Of a DNA stretch of 64,000 bases, positions 16,004 to 24,341 are shown piece by piece. The translations under genes and the position numbers were made by a program. Location: the NCBI RefSeq assembly GCF_010093045.1, contig NZ_CP048115.1:1798001-1862000 (forward strand). The letters run 5' to 3'. The notes beneath the pieces are model-generated. The model did no database searches. It had not been told where the DNA came from and was given only the letters and a program-made list of their open reading frames with translations. Position 1 is the first letter of the stretch; each line of letters starts with the position of its first letter. The DNA is from Mucilaginibacter sp. 14171R-50. GTDB taxonomy: Bacteria; Bacteroidota; Bacteroidia; Sphingobacteriales; Sphingobacteriaceae.

Positions 16004-16903
16004 ATGAGAATTACAAAAAGGAGAATTAGAAAACCTGACAACTATCTACTTGGAATAAATCCAGGGGACAACTTTTACGTGGCAAGCCCAGTTATTACAA
16101 ACGCGAACCAACAATTGTTAATTAATGCCGGTTTTACACCCGCATTAAACATCGGAGAACAAGTTCTTCCAACTGTTAATAAAGCCATTTCAAAATTCAA
16201 CGCAAATGGTGGTTTTATTACTTTAAAGGGCCAGCCTAAGGTTCCAGCTCAGCGAGAGTTTACTTTTCAAGACTGGCATGGCAATTGGCATACCAAAATG
16301 ATAGATTACGAACGATATCCAAGACAAATATTACCAGCTCCACTAATTGAAATAAGCATTGTAGAAAATCTGCAAGGAGAGAAAATAGCAAGATCTCCTC
16401 TGTTAAATAATTCCCCAGGGAATCATAACATGATTAAACATACTATTAATCTATTTTTAGAACTGTTTGGAGAATGTGAAATTTTACAAGATAACTTGCT
16501 TCCGGCACTTAATATTCCAATAACGAGGTTAAATTGGGATATTCTACCACCGGGAAATTATCCTTGGGCTACTTTACAGCCAAGAATTCAAATGGTAATA
16601 AATAATACACCAATAAATACTCGCCAAGCAATTCAAGATCGATTTGAATTCTTGTCTAGTTATACACCAAATTTTGTAGCCACAGGACGGGCTGGATTTA
16701 AAGGGTATTTTGTATTTGGTTATCCAAAGCATGATTTTTATATATTGGAAAGTATTTTTGAAGGCAATGCCACGTATGTTTTAGGACAGGACTGGAATGT
16801 TGTGGCTCAACTTTCTAAAGGAGAGATACTTGATAATCAATTACACCAATATCGATTTTTACACAACGATGCATGGCAGAAAAATATAAATGATATAATG
16901 TAA
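16004..16903 (+). CDS. Island gene 1: unrecognised soluble protein, 299 residues
   Basis: ATG start, no signal peptide or membrane segment. It has a Lys/Arg-rich N-terminus (MRITKRRIRKPDNY), a middle region INLFLELFGECEIL ... LNWDILPPGNYPW and a C-terminal FYILESIFEGNATYVLGQDW ending in a HNDAWQKNI helix. The LNWDILPPG-type and GNATYV-type stretches remind me of proteins from bacterial conflict or restriction loci, but I cannot name a family. The gene is clearly more AT-rich than the surrounding chromosome and is followed 57 bases later by island gene 2 on the same strand. Function unknown; a defence or toxin role is inference from composition and setting. Confidence 0.75.
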   Translation: MRITKRRIRKPDNYLLGINPGDNFYVASPVITNANQQLLINAGFTPALNIGEQVLPTVNKAISKFNANGGFITLKGQPKVPAQREFTFQDWHGNWHTKMIDYERYPRQILPAPLIEISIVENLQGEKIARSPLLNNSPGNHNMIKHTINLFLELFGECEILQDNLLPALNIPITRLNWDILPPGNYPWATLQPRIQMVINNTPINTRQAIQDRFEFLSSYTPNFVATGRAGFKGYFVFGYPKHDFYILESIFEGNATYVLGQDWNVVAQLSKGEILDNQLHQYRFLHNDAWQKNINDIM

Positions 16904-16960
16904 ACCATATTGTTTTATAAGCCTTATTAGTGAAACTATATACCATTTGATATTAAATTT

Positions 16961-17941
16961 ATGAGTGAAAAAGACACAAAAAAACACAAAAGTAATTTGA
17001 CGACGATACGGTTTCACTTTTATTCTCTAAAGTTCACTCCATATAACCAGAGTAATCAATCTAATGATGATATACTTTTTAAAATAATCACGTATGTAAC
17101 AAACGAATTACACAAAGGGAAAGGACATTTAATAGACAGAAATCATAATCGACCGGAAGAGGGAAGTAGAGAGTTATTCATGGCTCAATCAGTTATCTTA
17201 CTAAAGGAAAAAAGGATAAGGTGTACAATGGCTTTATTAAGATCAGGAAGAGTTCCCATGCTTAAACCTGCTGACAAGTTCAAGTTAATCCCATTAGATG
17301 CAGCTCAAGGGTCAATAGCCGAACAGACCCACTTCTTTATCGATTATAGTAGAAACCCTGCTGTGATCTGCTTAGAATTTAATAGTAATGGGCCACGTTT
17401 ATCCGATATAGAATATTACCTGAGAAACGTTGCAAGAGACACATTGAAATTAGCCAAGGCGACTGAAGTTACGGTATATATGGATACATCAATTGATAAA
17501 ACTTTAACAGAACTCAAAAATGTTTTGAATATCGATATAAAGATACAACCGCAGAAATTGGCAAAAATGGATACAGATTTAGTTGGACAGTATTTTTTAG
17601 GTATAAACACGATAGGCCAACGTATAAAACCTAAGTTTATAAAACTTGAAGCATTATTCCAAACTCCCGGGAATTCGGTCAAAAGTACGCAATTGAATAA
17701 AGAAGCTAATAATATGGTAATTAATTTACTGCAAAAATTTAAAGGACGTCCCTTTAATATTGACGCTTTTGAAAATTTTGTGGTTCGATACGAAGATATT
17801 AATGGGAAAGAGGAAGTTTTCAATCTATTAAAAGGTAAAAAAGAAATCATTAAAGAAATAGATTTAAAGAAAACAACGAAACTCAAAGAATGGTATGAAT
17901 TGATTCAAATAGAGATAGACGATTTTATACAAAGCTTGTAG
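16961..17941 (+). CDS. Island gene 2: unrecognised soluble protein, 326 residues
   Basis: ATG start, no membrane segment. The N-terminal half opens with a beta strand (TIRFHFYSLKFTPY) and contains CTMALLRSGRVPML, AEQTHFFIDYSRNPAVICLE and a NGPRLSDIEYYL segment; the C-terminal third is Lys-rich and probably helical (NLLKGKKEIIKEIDLKKTTK). The layout, a strand-rich N-terminus with a Gly-rich turn and a late LEFNSNGP, recalls DUF-type proteins of defence loci, but I do not recognise a specific one. AT-rich. It is followed five bases later by the membrane gene, so the three genes look like one operon. Confidence 0.75.
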   Translation: MSEKDTKKHKSNLTTIRFHFYSLKFTPYNQSNQSNDDILFKIITYVTNELHKGKGHLIDRNHNRPEEGSRELFMAQSVILLKEKRIRCTMALLRSGRVPMLKPADKFKLIPLDAAQGSIAEQTHFFIDYSRNPAVICLEFNSNGPRLSDIEYYLRNVARDTLKLAKATEVTVYMDTSIDKTLTELKNVLNIDIKIQPQKLAKMDTDLVGQYFLGINTIGQRIKPKFIKLEALFQTPGNSVKSTQLNKEANNMVINLLQKFKGRPFNIDAFENFVVRYEDINGKEEVFNLLKGKKEIIKEIDLKKTTKLKEWYELIQIEIDDFIQSL

Positions 17942-17943
17942 TC

Positions 17944-18438
17944 GTGATGAACCAATACTTTCGACGACCATTAATTTGCGATTATACAATAGGACTTACC
18001 CTATGTACTGTATGCTTCTATTTTTATAGAAGTAGTTATATAAGCTTACCAAAAGAACAATTTACGGTAAGCACCGCATCCGATTTATCAACAATTGCTT
18101 TGACTCTTGCAGGTTTTATTTTAACGCTTTTAACAGTCCTCATCACTTTTAAAAGCGGCTCTACGATTAAAAAAGACACGAATATCGACGAAGAAACAGT
18201 GTTTGAAATCTTTTTTGCAACTGACTTATACTTCGAAACCGTTAAGCATTTGAAAAACTGTGTTAAATCTTTAACTGTGATTTCGGTAATCGGTTATTCT
18301 TTAAAATTATTTTTAAATGAGGGTAGCCAAAAATTTATTTATTTTTTTAACATTCTCGGCTTAGTCATAATTGCTCTGACGTTATGGCGAAGCCTTTTGA
18401 TATTAACTAGAATTATAAACCTTCAAAAAGCAGGATGA
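17944..18438 (+). CDS. Island gene 3: small membrane protein
   Basis: A 164-residue protein with four likely membrane segments: about residues 12-28, 45-68, 112-126 and 135-155. Residues 70-108 form a cytosolic or periplasmic loop containing KDTNIDEETVFEIFFATDLYFE. ATG codons occur at 17944 (shown here as the ORF start region) and 17947; either gives the same body. No family is recognised. In two- or three-gene conflict systems a membrane protein is often the effector that permeabilises the cell; that role here is inference only. AT-rich like the two upstream genes. Confidence 0.7.
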   Translation: MMNQYFRRPLICDYTIGLTLCTVCFYFYRSSYISLPKEQFTVSTASDLSTIALTLAGFILTLLTVLITFKSGSTIKKDTNIDEETVFEIFFATDLYFETVKHLKNCVKSLTVISVIGYSLKLFLNEGSQKFIYFFNILGLVIIALTLWRSLLILTRIINLQKAG

Positions 18439-18782
18439 TTTGAAAATGAAATTATTGTTTTTTTATGAAATTATGTTCATTCAGACTTTCTAATTTGGTC
18501 TTGCGTGATTACCGCAATTATTGCGCCTATGGCATTGGAATTTAGTTTATCCGGTTAAATCCAAAATAGCGTAGCAGTCACAATCCAAAGCCCATAACAG
18601 CACCCCCACAAAACGGCATATAAAAATTCCCCCATAAGCATGGTGGCACAATCATGTCAGTACCTGAAAATGCAATTCGCTGGTTATCAGGTGTTCATGT
18701 ATGTTCACAGTGTTCACGTGCGCCGAACGTGAACACCTGGCGGCAAAGCGGCGGCGTGTTATTCTGCCTGGCACATCCGTCA

Positions 18783-18812
18783 ACACACCCCTAACCCCGC
18801 TCAAGAGGGGAG
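18783..18812. repeat. Dispersed repeat, inverted relative of 15347-15382
   Basis: CAACACACCCCTAACCCC followed by GCTCAAGAGGGG, the reverse complement of the unit on the other side of the island. Confidence 0.7.
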
Positions 18813-18826
18813 CTGCTCGGGCAATA

Positions 18827-18865
18827 AAAAAGGGCAACCTGCATGTTTTGCGGGTTGCCCTTTTT
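18827..18865 (-). terminator. Intrinsic terminator of susC-susD
   Basis: Stem AAAAAGGGCAACCTGC with GCGGGTTGCCCTTTTT (one G-U pair) around a short loop, ending in a T-run on the minus strand, 20 bases past the susD stop. Confidence 0.85.
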
Positions 18866-18884
18866 GTTTGGGTTATGTATGTGG

Positions 18885-20390
18885 TTATTTATCCCACCAT
18901 ACATGGGTAGACAGGGCGTCGGGGCCTTGCCTTGCAATAACTTCGTTGTAGTTTTGCTTATTAAGGTCGTTTTCTGATTGCGGGTACTGCTGCCTGCGGG
19001 GTATATGCTTATCGGCGTTCAGCGCGGTTGGCACAGGGTCTACCAGGTTGGGGTAGCCCGTGCGGCGGTACTCGGCCCATGATTCCCAGCCGTTGCCCAG
19101 GTAGTTGGCAATCCATTTTTGGGTGATGATCTGCTCGAGGGCGTTGCCGGCATTAAAGGTTACACCGGGCTGCGCCAGGTAGGTGGTTATGTTACCCGCC
19201 GAAATGCCGTTTTGCTGCAGCGAAGCGGTGATGCCCTGCGTGTAAAACGTGGCCGCGGCGGCATCGCCCCCGGGTATCCAGCCGCGGTGGGCGGCTTCGG
19301 CCTGGGCAAACAGTATTTGCGCGTAGCTTGTCCATACCGCAGGAGATGACTGCGACGAGTAGGCGCGGCCAATCTGCGAAACGTTCCCCGGGTCAATGGT
19401 GTTAGCGGCTACGTCGCGGTTGCCAATGCTGTACTGGTCAAGGTCGTCGCCGGCGGTAGCATAAGGCAGGCCAACATATTCGCCGTTATCGGCAACCTCG
19501 GCGTATACCGGCAGGCGGGGATCGTTCAGGGCTTTTAAACGGTTAACCAGCTGGTCGCTCACGGCATAATCGTACCGGTTACGGTAGTTGCCAAAGTATG
19601 GGTTTTCGTTATTTTGCTCGGCGGCATATTTGTAGGCGGCGTTATCGTCGTTAGAGGTCATCAAGCCGTCGGCAACCGCTTTTTTAAATTCGGCGCTGCC
19701 GGTGTTTGGGTCAACCTCGCTTAAGCGCAGGGCCATAACGGCGCGCAACGAGTTTGCCCAGTGTTTCCATTTGGTAACATCGCCATCAAACAGCAGGTCG
19801 TTAAAAAAGCCGCCGCCATCAAACTGCGCCTGTGCTTCGGTAAGTTCCTTAAACAGGTCGGTATAGATATCCTTTTGCGCATCAAACTTTGGGTTAAGGG
19901 TGTTTAGCCCTTGTAAAGCCTGGCTGTAGGGGATATCGCCCCAGCGGTCGGTAATGGTTAGAAAGATAAACGCCCTTAATATACGGGCCGCGGCAATCTG
20001 GTTTGCGTTTGAGCCGAAGTTGGTGGTGGTTACCTGGTCTTTATAAGCAGGGTCGGTGTTAAACCGTATCACCTGGTTAAGATCGGCGATAGGGCCGGTA
20101 TAATACCCCTGGTAATCGTACTGGGCCAGCGCGAACCTCGATTCGTTGGTGTAAAACGTTTCGGACAGGTATTGCGAGTATAACTCGCCCGCAAAGCTGT
20201 TGATATTTGTGGTAGCGCCGCCGCCGCCGGTGCCGCCAAGGTATTGCAGGGCGCCGTTAAAGGCGTACCCGGTTGATAATACCGAGGGCTGGTTGGGGTT
20301 TACGTTTATATCGTCGGTTATTTTTTTGCACGACGTAGCTGCCGTTACCACTAAAAAAACAACCATGAATTTATTTAAAAACTTTTTCAT
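18885..20390 (-). CDS. SusD/RagB family nutrient-binding outer-membrane lipoprotein
   Basis: A 501-residue lipoprotein: signal MKKFLNKFMVVFLVVTAATS with lipid Cys21. The SusD-like type-2 fold is shown by GALQYLGGTGGGG, ARILRAFIFLTITDRWGDIPYSQAL, YAQILFAQAEAAHRGW and QKWIANYLGNGWESWAEYRRTGYP near the C-terminus. SusD proteins sit on the extracellular face of the SusC barrel and bind the glycan or peptide before import. No glycoside hydrolase or peptidase gene lies beside the pair, so the substrate cannot be told. The gene follows susC by 13 bases. Confidence 0.95.
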   Translation of the reverse strand: MKKFLNKFMVVFLVVTAATSCKKITDDINVNPNQPSVLSTGYAFNGALQYLGGTGGGGATTNINSFAGELYSQYLSETFYTNESRFALAQYDYQGYYTGPIADLNQVIRFNTDPAYKDQVTTTNFGSNANQIAAARILRAFIFLTITDRWGDIPYSQALQGLNTLNPKFDAQKDIYTDLFKELTEAQAQFDGGGFFNDLLFDGDVTKWKHWANSLRAVMALRLSEVDPNTGSAEFKKAVADGLMTSNDDNAAYKYAAEQNNENPYFGNYRNRYDYAVSDQLVNRLKALNDPRLPVYAEVADNGEYVGLPYATAGDDLDQYSIGNRDVAANTIDPGNVSQIGRAYSSQSSPAVWTSYAQILFAQAEAAHRGWIPGGDAAAATFYTQGITASLQQNGISAGNITTYLAQPGVTFNAGNALEQIITQKWIANYLGNGWESWAEYRRTGYPNLVDPVPTALNADKHIPRRQQYPQSENDLNKQNYNEVIARQGPDALSTHVWWDK

Positions 20391-20403
20391 AAAACATCAA
20401 TAG

Positions 20404-23400
20404 TTAAAAGTTTAAATTAAGGTTAAAGCCTATGGTACGTGTTGCGGGTAATTGCCCGCCCTCGTAAAACGACGTTTGCAGTTGAGACGGGTCTATCCCC
20501 TTAACTTTGGCTTTGGTATATATTAACCAGGGGTTTTGCGCCACAATTGAAAAGCGTGCCGATTGCAGCGGAATGCGCCCAAACCAGCTTTTAGGGATAT
20601 TATACCCCAGGCTCACCTCTCTTAATTTAATGTAAGTAGCATCGTAGGTGTACTGCTCCCAAATGGTGCTGTAGTAACCTTCATTAAGGTCGCGGGTATC
20701 AACATAGGTAGTGTTTGGGGTGCCATCTTCATGCACGCCCTTAACCAGCGTACCACCGCCGGCCGATGGGTCATCGCGCCGCGGGATGCCGTTTTCGTTG
20801 TTACCTACGGTAGATAAGGCCAGGCCCGAACCGGCAAGGTTTTGCTGGGTTACCGATACAAACTTGCCGCCATACTGGTAATCGATAGAAAAGCCGAGAT
20901 TAAAGCCTTTGTAGGTTATGCTGTTGGTAAAACCACCGGTAAAATCGGGCAGGATGTTTCCCAGGGTTACATTATCGTCCCGCTCGGGGAAACCGTCTGC
21001 ATCAACAATAATATTGTTCGACGCATCCCTGCGGAAACCAGAGCCTATTAATTGCCCGTACGGCTCGCCAACTACGCTGTTAACCGAGAAGGATGGCGAC
21101 CCCACAAAACCGAAACCTGTGGCGCCGGCGCCCTGGTATCCCGAAAGGGTTGCGCCACCGCCACCCTCGGGCGATGAGCGCAGGGTGTTAAAGCCGGGAT
21201 AAAGCGATACCACCTTATTGCGGTTAAAGGCTATGTTAAAGTTGGCATCGTAAGTAAGCGTGCTGTTTTTAACCGGCGTACCCCCCAACGACATTTCGAT
21301 ACCATGGTTAACAATAGAGCCTGCATTGATGATAATGCTTGAGTAACCGGTGGTTCCGTTAACCGGTAAGTTAAGTATCTGGTCTTTGGTGTTGCGATGA
21401 TAGTAGTTAAAATCAAACCGGATGCGGTCGCCTTTTAAGAAGTGCAATTCGGTACCCAATTCGTACGCGGTTGACAGGGTAGGCTTAAGGTTTGGATTTG
21501 GCAAACTGTTTGGTAAAAACTGTATAGGGCTGCTGCCATAAGGCACTGTACTTAAGTTAAAGGTTTGCGCGGTTTGGTAAGGGTCGATGTCTGAACCTAC
21601 CTTAGCTACCGATGCCCTTAACTTACCAAACGTAAGGAAATTGTTTTTTGGAACAAGGCCCGATTCGGTAAACACAAACGATGTTGACGCGCCGCCATAC
21701 CAATAAGAGTTGTTGTTTGATGGCAGGGCGGATGATTTATCGTTACGGATGTTTAAGTCGAGATACAAAAACTGCTTGTACCCAAATGAAGTGTAACCGT
21801 ACATGCTGTTCACCACCTTGGTGCTATGGAACGAACTGTTGCTCGGCCTGTCTAACGAGTTGTTTACCGTATAAAGCCCCGGGATTGCCAAACCGCCGTT
21901 TGTACCGGCTGTTAAATATTTGGCAACATCTTCCCTCGATTCGGCATAAGCGCCCGCACGGAACGAAAGATCGGTGCCAAAATAATGGTCGTACTCTAAC
22001 GAAGCCACATAATCATACTCTTTGTATTGATAGGTGCTTTCGGCGTAGGCATCGGGGTTAATGGTGTACGAACCCACCCGGCTGTTTGCATCGCGGTTTA
22101 AATAATCGCCCCTGGCAATTACAGATAATTTGAGGTCCTTCCTTAAGTTATATGACGCAGTTAAGTTACCGTATAAACGATTGTTGTTTGCCTCGGATGT
22201 GTTAACATACGCTTCGGTATAAGGGTTGTCCCAATACTTCGGCGAAAGGTTGGTTGGGCTGGTAATATTCCAGGTAGTGTAGGTACCATCGGGCCTGCGA
22301 TAGTTTTTTAGTTTATTCATCTCCAGGTCGCGGTGAAACCACTGGTTAAACGAGCCCGATGTTTGCGTTCCGTAACCCTCTGCCGGAACATTCTTCAGAT
22401 TTTCCTGAAAAATATTGACGTTGGCGCTAACGGTTAATTTGGGCGTTAGCTTAATTTCGCCGTTTACGCTTACGTTATTACGCGTTTGGTTGGTATTTGG
22501 GCTTACACCGGTACGGTTCAGGTTGGTGTACGATATACGGGTGTTGTAATTATCGCCGGCTTTTGAAAAAGCTACGTTGTTGTTGGTGGTAACACCTGTT
22601 CGGTAAAAATCGCGTACGTTATTTGGCTGTGCCACAAATGGCTTAAGCTTACCAAACTCAGGGTCCGAGGGGTCCCAGAAATACCAGGGGGCGTACATAG
22701 TGCCATCCATGCGCGGGCCCCAGCTTTCGTCTACCGAGTAGTTATAATATTTAACGCCGCTAAAGTTTTTCAGGTATTCAGGGTCGCCCGGTTTGTAATT
22801 GTAAATGTTCCAGGTTTGGCTGGTACCGCCGCCATACTCGTTTTGATATTGCGGTAATGTTGAAACGCGCTCTAAGGTTGTGGTTTGGTTTACAGATATA
22901 CCTAACCCTTTTGCAGAACCCTTTTTAAGGGTGATAACAACGGCACCCTCTGAGGCACGCTGACCGTATAAAGCGGTTGCCGCCGGGCCTTTAAGCACGG
23001 TTAACGATTCCACATCATCGTTATTGACGGCATTAGGGTCGGTAATAACACCATTGACCACATAAATTGGGTTGCCACCCTGCAGCGAGTTGATGCCACG
23101 GATACGAATGGTTGACGCACCAAAGCGCGCGCCCGAGCCGCCTAATATCTGCACCCCCGATACCTTGCCGGCCAATGAGGTGTTTAGGTCCTGTTGCCGT
23201 GTCATGGTCAGGTTCTCGCCCTTTATTTGCTGCGCGGCATAACCCAGTGATTTCTCCTGGCGGGATATACCCAGAGCCGTTACCACAACCTCGCCCAGCT
23301 GCTGGCTGCTTTCACTAAGGGCCACATCAATAACAGTTTGGCCGCCAACCGGCACTTCTTTGGTAGTAAAGCCGATAAATGAGAATACAAGCGTAGCGTT

Positions 23401-23598
23401 ATTATCAGGTACGGTGATAGAAAACTTGCCGTTCCCGTCGGTAATCGTACCTGCCTGGCCGCCCTTTACCCGCACACTAACACCCGGCAGGGTGCCCTTG
23501 TCTTGCTGCGCTGTAACGGTGCCTGTTACTGTTTTGGTTTGGGCCGATACCATCGCAGCGTTAAAAATCAAAACAACCAATAATAATAATCTATTCAT
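20404..23598 (-). CDS. SusC/RagA family TonB-linked outer-membrane protein
   Basis: A 1064-residue TonB-dependent transporter: signal peptide (ends AAMVSAQ), a carboxypeptidase-regulatory-like domain (residues 22-95: VTGTVTAQQDKGTLPGVSV), plug domain (about 115-225 with VVTALGISRQEKSLGYAAQ, the SusC signature, and LKGPAATALYGQRASEGAV), and a 22-strand barrel ending in FNLNLNF. It imports substrates delivered by the SusD partner, powered by TonB-ExbBD. A Shine-Dalgarno-like AAAAGGAG lies 8 bases upstream of the ATG, unusual for this phylum. No ECF sigma/anti-sigma pair is adjacent. Confidence 0.96.
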   Translation of the reverse strand: MNRLLLLVVLIFNAAMVSAQTKTVTGTVTAQQDKGTLPGVSVRVKGGQAGTITDGNGKFSITVPDNNATLVFSFIGFTTKEVPVGGQTVIDVALSESSQQLGEVVVTALGISRQEKSLGYAAQQIKGENLTMTRQQDLNTSLAGKVSGVQILGGSGARFGASTIRIRGINSLQGGNPIYVVNGVITDPNAVNNDDVESLTVLKGPAATALYGQRASEGAVVITLKKGSAKGLGISVNQTTTLERVSTLPQYQNEYGGGTSQTWNIYNYKPGDPEYLKNFSGVKYYNYSVDESWGPRMDGTMYAPWYFWDPSDPEFGKLKPFVAQPNNVRDFYRTGVTTNNNVAFSKAGDNYNTRISYTNLNRTGVSPNTNQTRNNVSVNGEIKLTPKLTVSANVNIFQENLKNVPAEGYGTQTSGSFNQWFHRDLEMNKLKNYRRPDGTYTTWNITSPTNLSPKYWDNPYTEAYVNTSEANNNRLYGNLTASYNLRKDLKLSVIARGDYLNRDANSRVGSYTINPDAYAESTYQYKEYDYVASLEYDHYFGTDLSFRAGAYAESREDVAKYLTAGTNGGLAIPGLYTVNNSLDRPSNSSFHSTKVVNSMYGYTSFGYKQFLYLDLNIRNDKSSALPSNNNSYWYGGASTSFVFTESGLVPKNNFLTFGKLRASVAKVGSDIDPYQTAQTFNLSTVPYGSSPIQFLPNSLPNPNLKPTLSTAYELGTELHFLKGDRIRFDFNYYHRNTKDQILNLPVNGTTGYSSIIINAGSIVNHGIEMSLGGTPVKNSTLTYDANFNIAFNRNKVVSLYPGFNTLRSSPEGGGGATLSGYQGAGATGFGFVGSPSFSVNSVVGEPYGQLIGSGFRRDASNNIIVDADGFPERDDNVTLGNILPDFTGGFTNSITYKGFNLGFSIDYQYGGKFVSVTQQNLAGSGLALSTVGNNENGIPRRDDPSAGGGTLVKGVHEDGTPNTTYVDTRDLNEGYYSTIWEQYTYDATYIKLREVSLGYNIPKSWFGRIPLQSARFSIVAQNPWLIYTKAKVKGIDPSQLQTSFYEGGQLPATRTIGFNLNLNF

Positions 23599-23606
23599 AT
23601 TTAGTA

Positions 23607-23614
23607 CTCCTTTT
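23607..23614 (-). promoter_or_regulatory. Shine-Dalgarno-like site for susC
   Basis: AAAAGGAG on the minus strand, 8 bases before the ATG. Such sites are rare in this window. Confidence 0.55.
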
Positions 23615-24310
23615 CCATAAAAACATTAAACTTCATTTTTAACTATTAAAATTTAAAAAGCGACCCCTACGCCGAGGGAGGCGCTTTCCTAATTAACTGA
23701 TCTTATAAAGAACAAACAGCGTATGTAATATTTTCTTCGGCAGTAAAGCCGGGTGTGAATTTGGTTTGGTCTACCAGCGTCATCAAACGTTAAGTTTAAA
23801 TACAGGTAATTAGGGAGGGTAATGATTTTGGGCGCATATGAAACGCCGCACCGGTCTCTGTCATAGTTGACAATGCAAACATATTAATTTTTGATTAAAT
23901 GAGATGATTTAAGGTTAATTAAAAACGAATATTATTCGAGCTATTAATTCTTTGGTTAATATTTAATATAAATGCAGAAAGTGGGAGCGATCGATGAATA
24001 ATAACGGCACTATATGGGATAATATAATCCGGAGATGTACCTTTTGTCTCTATGTTTTAAAAGCATACTTCGGTAAGTACACTAATTAGTAACCTGATTT
24101 TTACAATAACCGGGTAAGTTGACGTCAATTCAAGTGTTTGAATGACGAATAGCGCGTTTAATAGACACCTGATGCCGCAAGCTATCAGGATTGCACATCA
24201 ACATAACCTTGACCTTCTTGTCGAGGAAACCGCATCTGCTTTCCGGCTATGAGCGATTGAACCATCACCCATCATCAACTTATTATGCATGCATAGTTAT
24301 CTAAAATCAT

Positions 24311-24318
24311 TAATTTTG
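24311..24318 (+). promoter_or_regulatory. Promoter -7 box (TAATTTTG) of icmF
   Basis: TAnnTTTG match 23 bases upstream of the icmF ATG. Confidence 0.45.
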
Positions 24319-24341
24319 CCGCTTAACCATTATACGCCTGC

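Larger units (their letters stand above)
18439..18884. other. Gene-free stretch after the island
   Basis: No gene seen. It contains AT-rich decay of the island end, a GTTCACGTGCGCCGAACGTGAAC palindromic region near 18705-18738, a dispersed repeat (18783-18812) and the susD terminator. Confidence 0.65.
23599..24341. other. Long intergenic region between divergent susC and icmF
   Basis: About 740 bases without a recognisable gene. The susC-proximal half is AT-rich and presumably holds the susC promoter; the icmF-proximal end holds a TAATTTTG -7 box. A weak hairpin lies near 23662-23690 (AGCGACCCC...GGAGGCGCT). I see no riboswitch that I can support. Confidence 0.6.

Noticed and set aside
23599..24341. 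Cobalamin riboswitch upstream of icmF
   Set aside because: No B12-box-like sequence or multi-stem layout that I could support; a covariance-model search would decide.
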